From contig JADGRE010000008.1 in assembly GCA_017881185.1 (NCBI GenBank), positions 1-55,980 of the forward strand: a stretch of DNA of 55,980 bases, in the 5' to 3' direction. The position numbers were made by a program, and so were the translations under genes. The notes beneath the pieces are model-generated. The model saw nothing but the letters and a program-made list of their open reading frames with translations. It did no database searches and was not told the origin of the DNA. How positions within the stretch are numbered: position 1 is the first letter of the stretch; every line of letters begins with the position of its first letter. This stretch comes from Pseudomonadota bacterium (GTDB lineage: Bacteria > Myxococcota_A > Polyangia > Polyangiales > JAFGIB01). Of the stretch, positions 18,875-26,722 are shown in pieces.

Positions 18875-20358
18875 GCGCCCCTGCCCTGCGACGGAGTTGC
18901 GGGCTCGCGCGCGCACAGCGCCTGCACGACGCGCTCCATGCCCATGGAACGCGAGCCCTTCACCAGCACCGAATCGTGGCCGGGACGGCCCTCGGCCAGC
19001 AGCGCCGACAGCGGAGTGACGCACGAGAGCGGATCGTCGAAGTGTTCGATGCGTGGCGCGACACCACTAGCGATAGTCTTGGCCTCATCACGCGCAGCAG
19101 TGGCCGCGTGCTGCATCTCGCGGCCGCACAGCAGCACGGCAGACAAGCCGAGCCGCACCACGTCGCGGCCCACGCGCTCGTGCTCTGCGCGCGAGTGCTC
19201 GCCGAGCTCGGCCATGTCGCCTAGCGCTGCGATGGCGCGACCGTTGCGTACGCGCGCGAGCGTCGCCAGCGTCTGCAGCGAGGCAGCCACGGAAGCCGGG
19301 TTCGCGTTGTAGGTGTCGTCGATGAGCAAGCTGCCCGCAGGCCCTGGTACCGGCATCAGGCGGCCAGGCGGCGGCTGCACTGCACGCAGCCCCGCGGCTG
19401 CGGCGTCGAGATCCGCCGTGGGGTAGAGCGCGAGCACCACCGCAAGCGCGGCCGCAGCGTCGAGCGCTGGCGCCACGCCGCACAAGCCCAGCTCGACCGT
19501 GAGTGGTGCTGCGCGCCCGGCCACTCGATAGCTGGCGGTGGTGGTCAGATTCGCGTTGAGCGCGTGCCGAACCAGCTGCACCTGCGCGCTGCCGTGCTCG
19601 CCGAACGAGATGACACGCCGCGCCGCAAAGCCTGCCGAGCGCGTGCGTAGCACTTCGCTGTCTGCGCTGTAGACGGCGACGCCGTCCTTGCCGAGCGCGC
19701 GTAAGAGTGCGCACTTCTCGTCGGCCACCGCAGCGAGCGACCCGAGGCCCGCGGTGTGTGCGAGCGACACGGTCGTGATGACGCCGACATCCGCGCGGGC
19801 GATCTGCGCCAGCCGTGCAATCTCGCCGGGCCCGCTCGTGCCCATTTCGATCACCGCGACGTCGTGCGCGTTGGTCAACCCGAGCAGCGTCATGGGCACG
19901 CCGATCTCGTTGTTCAAGTTGCCTTGCGTGTAGAGCACGTGGTGACCGAGCGCGCGCAAAACTGCAGCCGTGAGCTCTTTGGTCGTGGTCTTGCCCGCCG
20001 AGCCGGTGATGGCCACCAGCGGCTTGGCCCAGCGCGTGCGATGCAAGAGCGCCAGCTCGCCCAAGGCACGCCGCGTATCCGACACCACCACTGTCGGAAA
20101 GCCTGCAGGCACTTGGTCGGTGCGCTCGACGAGCGCGGCGCAGGCGCCTTGGGCGAACGCTTGCTGCAAGAACTTGTGACCGTCGTGGGTTTCGCCGCGC
20201 AGCGCGACGTAGAGCTGACCAGCTTGCACCGCGCGCGAGTCGGTGACCACGCCACGCACACGCTTGCCCGCGCAGCCCGGATCGATGCGACCGGAGCAAG
20301 TCGCAGCGATCTCGCCCAGCACGAACGTGGCTTGGTTGGTTGGAATGGGAGTCGCCAT
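18871..20358 (-). CDS. murF: UDP-MurNAc-tripeptide--D-Ala-D-Ala ligase MurF
   Basis: MurF adds the D-Ala-D-Ala dipeptide to complete the UDP-MurNAc-pentapeptide. The 495-residue protein carries the P-loop GSAGKTTTKEL, GNLNNEIGVPMTLL, an IEMGTSGPGEIARLA motif characteristic of MurF, and IDDTYNANPAS. ATG 20358 overlaps the murE stop as TGATG; a GTG at 20361 is an alternative giving one extra residue. D-Ala-D-Ala must come from a Ddl encoded elsewhere. Confidence 0.96.
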   Translation of the reverse strand: MATPIPTNQATFVLGEIAATCSGRIDPGCAGKRVRGVVTDSRAVQAGQLYVALRGETHDGHKFLQQAFAQGACAALVERTDQVPAGFPTVVVSDTRRALGELALLHRTRWAKPLVAITGSAGKTTTKELTAAVLRALGHHVLYTQGNLNNEIGVPMTLLGLTNAHDVAVIEMGTSGPGEIARLAQIARADVGVITTVSLAHTAGLGSLAAVADEKCALLRALGKDGVAVYSADSEVLRTRSAGFAARRVISFGEHGSAQVQLVRHALNANLTTTASYRVAGRAAPLTVELGLCGVAPALDAAAALAVVLALYPTADLDAAAAGLRAVQPPPGRLMPVPGPAGSLLIDDTYNANPASVAASLQTLATLARVRNGRAIAALGDMAELGEHSRAEHERVGRDVVRLGLSAVLLCGREMQHAATAARDEAKTIASGVAPRIEHFDDPLSCVTPLSALLAEGRPGHDSVLVKGSRSMGMERVVQALCAREPATPSQGRGA

Positions 20359-21866
20359 CACGCAGCTCCCAACGCGGCGATGGCAGCACGCGCCTCGACG
20401 CAGTCGTCGAAGGGCAGCTGCTGCCTGCCGATGATCTGGACTTTCTCGTGACCCTTGCCGGCGAGCACCACGCTGTCACCCGGCCGAGCGACCGAGAGCG
20501 CAAGGCGAATCGCGGCACGGCGATCGACCTGCAGCGCGTAGCCACGTGCGCTCGTGTGCAACTGCTCCGGCTCGCAACGCGGCAGCCCCGCGCCACGCAC
20601 GCCCGCTTCGATCTGCGCCACGATGGCGTCGGGGCTCTCGCTGCGCGGATTGTCGCTGGTGATCACCACGAGCTCCGCAAGCTCCCCCGCCGCCTTGCCC
20701 ATGAGAGGCCGCTTGCCAGCGTCGCGGTCGCCGCCGCAACCGAACGCCACGATCACGCGGCCCGGGGTGGTCTTGCGCACGGTACGCAGCACGCGCAAGA
20801 GCGCATCGGGCGTATGCGCGTAGTCCACGAACACCAGCACGTCTTGCGGATGCACGACGCGCTCGAGTCGACCGGGAGCGCCAGTGGCTGCGCGCAAGCT
20901 GCTGGCGATCGCGCCAGGTGCCAAGCCCAGCGCAATGCCGCAGCCGATGGCAATCAGCAAGTTCTCGAGGTTGTGCTCGCCAATCAGGGGACTGTGCAGC
21001 TCCACGTCGCCTGCAGGAGTCGTTAGCGTCGCGCGAATACCCTGGCGATCGCTGCTCCACTGCCGCACGCGCAGCTCGGCCTGCGCGTCGCTGCGCTTGG
21101 AACAACGCAGCACCTTGCCGCGCGCACTGCGTGCAAACGCCTCGCCCGTCGCGTCGTCGATGTTGATGACCGACGCGTGCGGCGCGAGCTGCGTGAACAG
21201 CCGCTGCTTGCTCGCCGCGTAGCTTGTCATGTCGCCGTGGAAGTCGAGGTGGTCCTGCGTGAGGTTCGTGAACGCGGCGACTGCGAAGTGCACGCCGTCC
21301 ACGCGGTGCTGCGACAAGCCGTGGCTGGACACCTCGAGCACCAGATGCGTTGCACCGGTGTCCACGGCCCAACACGCCAGTCGCATGAGATCGTCTGCCA
21401 TGGGCGTGGTGTGGGTGGCAGGACGCACACCACCAGGACCGCGGAAGTTGACCGTGCCGATGACCGCGGGCTTGTGCCCCACGCCTTGCAGCATCGACTC
21501 GACCAAGTATGCCGTGGTGGTCTTGCCGTTGGTGCCGGTGATCCCCACGACCTGCAAGCGCTGCGTCGGATCGTCGTAGAGCAGCGTCGCGATCCGCGAC
21601 AGGCTCAGCAGGCCGTCGTCCACCAGCAAGAGCGGCACATCCAACGACAGCGGCCGCTCGCACAACACCGCGGCGGCACCGCGCGCGATGGCATCGTGCG
21701 CATAGCTCGCGCCATCGCTGCTTGCGCCTGCGATCGCTACGAACAGATCGCCAGCTTCGACCCGGCGCGAGTCGTGCTTCACGCCGCGCACCTTCACGCT
21801 GGCATCGCCCTGTACGCGACGCGCGATCCCGGCACGCACGAAGTGCTCGAGCGCCAGCTCAGCCAT
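20358..21866 (-). CDS. murE: UDP-MurNAc-L-Ala-D-Glu--meso-DAP ligase MurE
   Basis: MurE adds the third stem-peptide residue. The P-loop GITGTNGKTTTAYL and the substrate loop DNPRSESP (~405-412) are visible. The DNPR signature marks meso-diaminopimelate specificity rather than lysine, consistent with a Gram-negative wall. I take ATG 21866 (MAELALEHF), which overlaps the end of ftsI by 8 nt, giving 502 residues. A longer frame to 22004 adds an Arg-rich antifamily N-terminus and is rejected. Confidence 0.96.
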   Translation of the reverse strand: MAELALEHFVRAGIARRVQGDASVKVRGVKHDSRRVEAGDLFVAIAGASSDGASYAHDAIARGAAAVLCERPLSLDVPLLLVDDGLLSLSRIATLLYDDPTQRLQVVGITGTNGKTTTAYLVESMLQGVGHKPAVIGTVNFRGPGGVRPATHTTPMADDLMRLACWAVDTGATHLVLEVSSHGLSQHRVDGVHFAVAAFTNLTQDHLDFHGDMTSYAASKQRLFTQLAPHASVINIDDATGEAFARSARGKVLRCSKRSDAQAELRVRQWSSDRQGIRATLTTPAGDVELHSPLIGEHNLENLLIAIGCGIALGLAPGAIASSLRAATGAPGRLERVVHPQDVLVFVDYAHTPDALLRVLRTVRKTTPGRVIVAFGCGGDRDAGKRPLMGKAAGELAELVVITSDNPRSESPDAIVAQIEAGVRGAGLPRCEPEQLHTSARGYALQVDRRAAIRLALSVARPGDSVVLAGKGHEKVQIIGRQQLPFDDCVEARAAIAALGAA

Positions 21867-24018
21867 CGTGGCCTCCGGGCCGAGCGACCGCGATGAGCTC
21901 GCGCGCAGGCTGAGGCAACGTTGGCGCAGCCTCCGAAGTCGTGGCGGCCGCAGCAGCCGGCGTGGTCGCCTTCGCCGTGGACGCCGGCAGCGAGCCATCG
22001 GCACTCGGCGGCGACAGTCGCAAGCTCACCTGTGCACCGCGCTGCGCGACGCTCGCGGCCGCGGGTTCCTGCGCGCTCACGAGGCCCGTGCCTTGCACGC
22101 GCACGTCGAGCTCCGCCTGATGCAGCGCGCTGATCGCCTGCCGCGCGCTCTGTCCGAGCACACTGGGCACCAGCACTTCACCTGCCGCCAAGCTGGGTTC
22201 GCTCGGGGCTGCTGCTGTCAGCGCCTGTGCGACCACCGCAGCTGCAACGCTCTTACTCGCATCACCCTTGCGCGGCGCCGCCTGCTCTGCCAGCGCGCCG
22301 GCGTTGTCACCTGGCACGCCCAAGTGGCGCAACGCGGCACCCATCACGCGACGAAACACCGGAGCTGCGACGCTGCCCCCCTGATGCGCGATCATCGGCT
22401 CGTCGAGCACGACTGCAGCCAACAGACGCGGCGCTTGCGCCGGCGCGTAACCTACGAACGACGACATCCACTTGTTGTCGGCGTAACCGCCGTGCACGTA
22501 GTCCGCCTTCTGCGCCGTACCGGTCTTGCCGGCCACGAGATACCCAGGGATGGCAGCTTCCACGGCGGTACCGCCCGGCTCCGTCACCGCAACGAGCATG
22601 TCGCTGACCAGCCGAGCCACGTTCTCGGGGATCACTTGTCGACGCACATGCGGCGTCGCGGCCTGCACCACTTCGCCGTGACCGTCGACGATGCGCTTGA
22701 TGATCTGCGGCTGCATCAGCCGCCCCTTGTTCGCGATGGCGCCCAGGCCCATGGCCAGCTGCAACGCCGTCACACTCACGCCCTGCCCGAAGGCGATGGT
22801 GGCCGCGTCCATGTCGTACCAGCGCTTGTAGTGCCGCAGAATGCCGGCAGTCTCACCCGGTAATTCCACACCGGTGCGCTCGCCAAGCCCGAAACGCGTG
22901 AACGCGCGGTACAAACCGGCGCGACCCAGCGCCAGGCCGATCTTGGCGGCACCGATGTTACTCGACACGGCAAGCACCTGCGCCGGCGTGAGCAGCTGAA
23001 AATGATGCGAGTCGTGGATGGTGTACTCGGCCACGCGCACCGCGCCATTCTCACAGTCGATGATCTGCGTGGGCGACACGGCGCCGGCAGCCAACGCGCC
23101 AGACACGGTAAAAGGCTTGATGGTGGAGCCCGGCTCGAAGCGATCGGTGATGGCGCGGTTGCGCCGATCGGTATTGCTCGACCTGTTGGGCTCGTTCGGG
23201 TTGAAGGTGGGGTAGTTCGCCATCGCGAGGATTTCGCCGCTACTCGGCTCGATCAACACGAGGGAACCCGCCCGCGCTTCGGAAGTGCGCACCGCCAGCT
23301 CGAGCTCGCGCTCGGCTAGGTACTGCAAGGTCTTGTCGATCGTGAGGGTGACCTCGTCGCCCTGCGCGTTGCGCTCGTCGAGCAGCTGCTGCGAGAACAC
23401 GATCTCGCCGCGGCGATCGAGCACCGCTGGGATGGTGTGCCGCGGCCCACGCAGCTTGTCCTCGAGCGCCAGCTCGAGACCTTCGATGCCCACACCGTCG
23501 ACGTTGGCAAACCCGAGCACGTGCGCGGCCAGCTCGCGGTTCGGATAGAAGCGCCGCGCCTCTTCCGAGATCGCGATGCCCGGCAAGTGCAGCGCACGCA
23601 CGGCCTTGCCCTGCGCGGGCGTGACACGCCGCTTCACCCACACGAAGTGTCGCTCCGACGACAAGCGCTGCGCGAGCACCTCGACGTCGAGACCGAGCAA
23701 GGGCGCCAGGTGCGAAGCGATGGCGCGCGCGTCTTGTCCCGCCTTCTTGATCGCCAGCGGGTTGCCCCAGACGCTGTCAGCGTCGACGCTGACCGCCAGC
23801 TCCGCGCCGTCGCGGTCGTAGATGGTGCCGCGCTTGGGCGCGAGCGCCACGTCGCGCAGGTACTGCTCTTCGGCCATGCCGCGCAGCGTGTCGGCGCGCC
23901 GCACCTGCAGATCCCACGCGCGGTACACCACCGCGCCGGCGCCGCAGCCGAGCAAGGTCGCGAGCATCACGATGCGCGCTCGCATGAACAAGCCACGGCG
24001 CGAGGCAGGCGCGTTCAT
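21859..24018 (-). CDS. ftsI: Septal transpeptidase FtsI (class B PBP) with PASTA domain
   Basis: FtsI is the division-specific D,D-transpeptidase that crosslinks septal murein made by FtsW. One N-terminal membrane helix (~12-32) is followed by the PBP dimerisation domain and the transpeptidase domain with SxxK (S298-TI-K301), SxN (S352-S-N354) and KTG (498-500). A single PASTA domain (~620-680, VPSVLGQSARQAISALHQ) and an Ala/Thr-rich tail complete the 719 residues. E. coli FtsI lacks PASTA; the combination is seen in other phyla. The start ATG overlaps the ftsL stop by 4 nt. Confidence 0.96.
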   Translation of the reverse strand: MNAPASRRGLFMRARIVMLATLLGCGAGAVVYRAWDLQVRRADTLRGMAEEQYLRDVALAPKRGTIYDRDGAELAVSVDADSVWGNPLAIKKAGQDARAIASHLAPLLGLDVEVLAQRLSSERHFVWVKRRVTPAQGKAVRALHLPGIAISEEARRFYPNRELAAHVLGFANVDGVGIEGLELALEDKLRGPRHTIPAVLDRRGEIVFSQQLLDERNAQGDEVTLTIDKTLQYLAERELELAVRTSEARAGSLVLIEPSSGEILAMANYPTFNPNEPNRSSNTDRRNRAITDRFEPGSTIKPFTVSGALAAGAVSPTQIIDCENGAVRVAEYTIHDSHHFQLLTPAQVLAVSSNIGAAKIGLALGRAGLYRAFTRFGLGERTGVELPGETAGILRHYKRWYDMDAATIAFGQGVSVTALQLAMGLGAIANKGRLMQPQIIKRIVDGHGEVVQAATPHVRRQVIPENVARLVSDMLVAVTEPGGTAVEAAIPGYLVAGKTGTAQKADYVHGGYADNKWMSSFVGYAPAQAPRLLAAVVLDEPMIAHQGGSVAAPVFRRVMGAALRHLGVPGDNAGALAEQAAPRKGDASKSVAAAVVAQALTAAAPSEPSLAAGEVLVPSVLGQSARQAISALHQAELDVRVQGTGLVSAQEPAAASVAQRGAQVSLRLSPPSADGSLPASTAKATTPAAAAATTSEAAPTLPQPARELIAVARPGGHDG

Positions 24019-24323
24019 TGCGTCCTCCCCGACAAGCGCGGCAGGTAGTTGTTCTTGCCGAGCGTGATGACCCGCGGTGCATCGGCCACGTCCATCTGCA
24101 GCGCGCTGCGCGCCACCGTCTCCACGCGATCCGACTGGCGCAGCGTGGCCGCTTCCAGCGCCAGCAAGCGCCGTTGCTCCTGCAGCTTGTTCTGCTGTGC
24201 GCGCGCCTCACCCACGTCGTAGCCCAAGCGCACCGTCTCGAAGCGCAGCGTCAGATGCACGATGAACGACGCCGCAGTGGCGACCACCGCAACCGTCCAC
24301 AACATGAGGAAGCGCGCCCTCAT
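24015..24323 (-). CDS. ftsL: Cell division protein FtsL
   Basis: FtsL is a small bitopic protein of the FtsQBL complex. The 102 residues comprise a very short cytoplasmic start, one transmembrane helix (FLMLWTVAVVATAASFIVHL), and a periplasmic coiled coil with leucine heptads (ARAQQNKLQEQRRLLALEAA), ending in an SALQMDVADAPRVITL segment. Sequence conservation in this family is weak, so the call rests on size, topology and position between rsmH and ftsI. ATG 24323 overlaps the rsmH stop by 4 nt. A longer frame to 24563 is an Arg/Ala-rich shadow of rsmH. Confidence 0.88.
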   Translation of the reverse strand: MRARFLMLWTVAVVATAASFIVHLTLRFETVRLGYDVGEARAQQNKLQEQRRLLALEAATLRQSDRVETVARSALQMDVADAPRVITLGKNNYLPRLSGRTQ

Positions 24324-25243
24324 GCCTGCGCCTCCATCGTTGCGTCGTCCTGCGCGCGCGGCACCCGCTTGGCCGCACGCAGCTTCGCGCTGCGCGAGCG
24401 ACGGTTGTCGTACTGTTCTTGCTCGCCGGGCACGAGCGGCCGCTTGGTGAGCACGTGCAAACGCGGCTCGCCGCGCAGAAAGTGCTTCACGATGCGGTCT
24501 TCGAGCGAGTGAAACGAGATGATCACCGCGATGCCATCGTCGACGAGCACGTCCGCGAGGCAACCCATGAGCGCCTCCAGCTCGGCAAGCTCCCGGTTGA
24601 CCGCGATGCGCAGCGCCTGAAAGGTGCGCGTCGCCGGATCGATCTTCGAGCCCGGCGGCCGACCCACCGCGCGTTGCACCGCCATCCGCAAGTCTTCGGT
24701 GGTGGCAAGCTCGCCAGCCTCGAGCGCGCGACGAATGCCCCGCGCGATGGCCCGCGAGCGACGCTCCTCGCCGAAGCGGTAGATGACGTCGGCGAGCTCG
24801 CTCTCGCTCAGCTCGGCGATCAGCTCGAGCGCCGTCTGTCCCTGCGTGGTGTCCATGCGCATGTCGAGCGGCCCGAGCTGCGAGAACGCGAAGCCGCGCT
24901 GCGCGTCGTCCAGCTGAGGTGAGCTCACGCCGATGTCGGCCACCAAGCCGTCCACGCGCGAGTGCCCCGCCGCCGTCAGCAGCGCCGGTAGATTCGAGAA
25001 CTCGCCATGCAACACGCGCACGCGCTCGCCATACTGCGCGAGCCTGGTCCTGGCGTTCGCCACCGCACGCGGATCGCGATCTACCGCCACCACGCGCCCG
25101 TCGGGAGCGCTGGCGTCGAGGATGGCGGCCGTGTGTCCACCACCGCCGAGCGTCGCGTCCGCATACACGCCACCGGAGTGCGGTTGCAGCAGCTGCAACG
25201 CTTCTTGCGTCATCACCGAAGTGTGAGCGAAGCCGTCCATCAT
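24320..25243 (-). CDS. rsmH: 16S rRNA (cytosine1402-N4)-methyltransferase RsmH (MraW)
   Basis: RsmH methylates N4 of C1402 in the ribosomal P site using S-adenosylmethionine. The 307 residues begin HTSVMTQEALQLL and contain the SAM motif DATLGGGGHT (~29-38), DRDPRA, ADIGVSSPQLDDAQRGF, FQALRIAVNRE and the C-terminal ISFHSLEDRIVKHF. The double ATG (25243/25240) overlaps the mraZ stop (ATGA), so I choose 25243. A longer frame to 25540 is only an in-frame run through mraZ. Confidence 0.97.
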   Translation of the reverse strand: MMDGFAHTSVMTQEALQLLQPHSGGVYADATLGGGGHTAAILDASAPDGRVVAVDRDPRAVANARTRLAQYGERVRVLHGEFSNLPALLTAAGHSRVDGLVADIGVSSPQLDDAQRGFAFSQLGPLDMRMDTTQGQTALELIAELSESELADVIYRFGEERRSRAIARGIRRALEAGELATTEDLRMAVQRAVGRPPGSKIDPATRTFQALRIAVNRELAELEALMGCLADVLVDDGIAVIISFHSLEDRIVKHFLRGEPRLHVLTKRPLVPGEQEQYDNRRSRSAKLRAAKRVPRAQDDATMEAQA

Positions 25244-25692
25244 AGCCCCAAGTCCGCGAGGCGGCGCGCCATCGCCTGGCGCTTGTCCGGGTCGCCCAGC
25301 ACGTCGTTGCGCAGCGACTCGTAGCGGCTCTTGTCCCAGAGCTCGAGATGCGGGCCCATGCCGGCCCACAGCACGTCGCGCTGCAGCTCTCCGTGCTTGC
25401 GCAGCGTGCCGGGAATCAAGATGCGGCCGAGCTTGTCGACCTCGCACTCGACGGCACCCGACACGTAGATGCGTCGCAGCATCGTCACCGACTCGTCGAA
25501 CTGCGGGAGCCGCGCCAAGCGGGCTTCGAACGCCGTCCACTCGGGCATCGGATACGCGACGAGGCAGGTGTCGAGGCCGGTCGTGAGAATGAGCCGCGCC
25601 TCGCCGAGACCCGAAAGGACCTCGCGAAAACGTGACGGCAAGGACGTTCTGCCCTTAGCGTCTATCGCGTGCTCGTACCTGCCTCGAAACAC
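25240..25692 (-). CDS. mraZ: Transcriptional regulator MraZ
   Basis: MraZ is a DNA-binding regulator of the dcw cluster with two SpoVT/AbrB-like swapped-hairpin domains. Both signature motifs are present: DAKGRTSLPSRFRE (~11-24) and DKLGRILIPGTLRKH (~86-100). The protein has 150 residues, the normal length, and starts with GTG at 25692. It is the first gene of the operon and is preceded by direct repeats spaced by 10 bp that resemble MraZ boxes, which suggests autorepression of the whole division operon. Confidence 0.96.
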   Translation of the reverse strand: MFRGRYEHAIDAKGRTSLPSRFREVLSGLGEARLILTTGLDTCLVAYPMPEWTAFEARLARLPQFDESVTMLRRIYVSGAVECEVDKLGRILIPGTLRKHGELQRDVLWAGMGPHLELWDKSRYESLRNDVLGDPDKRQAMARRLADLGL

Positions 25693-25731
25693 ACGGGCTC
25701 ACCTTCGCTGGGCTGGTTTTGGTCGTGGTTT

Positions 25732-25756
25732 GGCACCGCTTACCACTTCTTACCAC
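25732..25756 (-). promoter_or_regulatory. MraZ-box-like operator, three direct repeats at 10-bp period
   Basis: Read on the minus strand, GTGGTAAGAA, GTGGTAAGCG and GTGCCAAACC follow one another with exact 10-bp spacing, 40-64 nt upstream of mraZ. Known MraZ operators are three or four GTGG/TGGG-type direct repeats separated by 5 bp (10-bp period), so position and spacing fit autoregulation. The repeat itself is seen; MraZ binding is inferred. Confidence 0.65.
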
Positions 25757-25765
25757 CCACGCCGG

Positions 25766-25795
25766 AAGCTACGGGCAAGCCGAAGTCGCTGTCAA
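25766..25795 (-). promoter_or_regulatory. Candidate promoter of the dcw operon
   Basis: On the minus strand a perfect -35 box TTGACA (25795-25790) is followed after 18 nt by TAGCTT (25771-25766), a 3/6 match to TATAAT. Transcription would begin near 25759, placing the MraZ-box-like repeats directly at the start of the transcript, where a repressor would act. Confidence 0.5.
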
Positions 25796-25984
25796 CTTCT
25801 TTCGGGCCAAGGTAAGCGCTTGAAATGCCACCGCTTTTGTCGCGGCCCAGGTTGCAATGTAAGCGGCTGCCGCACCTTCGGCCTTGCCACCGCGCGGACA
25901 CCTGAACGCATGATGCGTTGGTTTTGAACGACATTTGAACCTGTTGGGGCGCACAAGTGGGCGGCCGCCCACAGCAGCCCGCTC

Positions 25985-26014
25985 TTGCGAAGCCCAAACG
26001 GCGTACCGTAAACT
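25985..26014 (+). promoter_or_regulatory. Candidate promoter of the mglA operon
   Basis: TTGCGA (25985-25990) and TAAACT (26009-26014) are separated by 18 nt. The predicted start near 26021 gives a short leader containing the RBS AGGAG at 26034-26038. The call is based on motif match only. Confidence 0.4.
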
Positions 26015-26044
26015 CTAGAGATCACGGACCCTTAGGAGAACCGC

Positions 26045-26722
26045 TTGCAACTGGATTTCCAGGCCCGCGAAGTCACCGTCAAGCTCGTCTATTACGGCCC
26101 GGCGCTCAGCGGTAAGACCACGAACCTGCAGGCGATCCACCGGCTGCTCACGCCTGAGGGCAAGGGCCGGCTGATGACCCTGGAGACCCGTGACGACCGC
26201 ACACTGTTCTTCGACCTCTTGCCCCTCACCGTGAACACGGAGATGGGGCTGACGGTGAGAATCAAACTGTTCACCGTACCGGGACAGGTGATTCACAACT
26301 CCACACGCCGCCTCGTGTTGCAGGGCGCGGACGGCGTCGCGTTCATCGCCGACTCGCAGGTCGCCGAGGTGCGCGCGAACCAGGCGTCATTCAAAGACTT
26401 GCGCAAGAACCTGCGTGAGAACGGCATCGATCCGGCCGCGATGCCGCTCGTCATTCAGTACAACAAGCGCGACCTGCCCAACGTACGCAGCGAAGAAGAG
26501 ATCATGCGCATGGCGAGCCAGGGCAAGGAGCGCATCTACCTGGCCACGGCGACGCATGGCGCAGGCGTTGCAGACACCTTCATGGGCCTCATCGGCACCA
26601 CCTGGGAGAACATGGAGCGCCAACACAAGCTGACCGAGCGCTTCGGCTTGAACGAGCAAGCGGTGATGAGCGATCTGCGCAGGCGGTTCGGTCCACCGGT
26701 GGAAGCTACCAAGCATGGATGA
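26045..26722 (+). CDS. mglA: MglA-type small Ras-like GTPase
   Basis: MglA family GTPases act as polarity switches, controlling gliding and type IV pilus reversal in myxobacteria. This 225-residue protein has the P-loop GPALSGKT (18-25), an MglA-like TRDDRTLFFDLLPL switch region, the VPGQV motif in place of DxxG, and the guanine specificity motif NKRD. TTG 26045 is supported by AGGAG 6 nt upstream and by family alignment (QAREVTVKLVYYGP). No MglB/roadblock GAP gene is adjacent. Instead it overlaps by 8 nt a sensor histidine kinase gene. Whether it is the motility MglA or a paralogue cannot be decided from sequence alone. Confidence 0.9.
   Translation: MQLDFQAREVTVKLVYYGPALSGKTTNLQAIHRLLTPEGKGRLMTLETRDDRTLFFDLLPLTVNTEMGLTVRIKLFTVPGQVIHNSTRRLVLQGADGVAFIADSQVAEVRANQASFKDLRKNLRENGIDPAAMPLVIQYNKRDLPNVRSEEEIMRMASQGKERIYLATATHGAGVADTFMGLIGTTWENMERQHKLTERFGLNEQAVMSDLRRRFGPPVEATKHG

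Larger units (their letters stand above)
25693..26044. other. Divergent mraZ/mglA intergenic region
   Basis: This 352-base gap contains the mraZ promoter and operator on its left side and the mglA promoter on its right. The middle (about 25800-25980) shows no credible gene, RNA or long inverted repeat; small frames there lack support. Confidence 0.6.

Noticed and set aside
18875..19024. Upstream extension of mraY
   Set aside because: The extension is Arg/Gly-rich and inside murF; ATG 18874 makes a normal MraY.
21867..22004. Upstream extension of the murE frame
   Set aside because: The extra residues are Arg/Pro-rich and lie inside ftsI; the MAELALEHF start fits the family.
25244..25540. Upstream extension of rsmH
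   Set aside because: It is a shadow of mraZ; ATG 25243 matches the family start.
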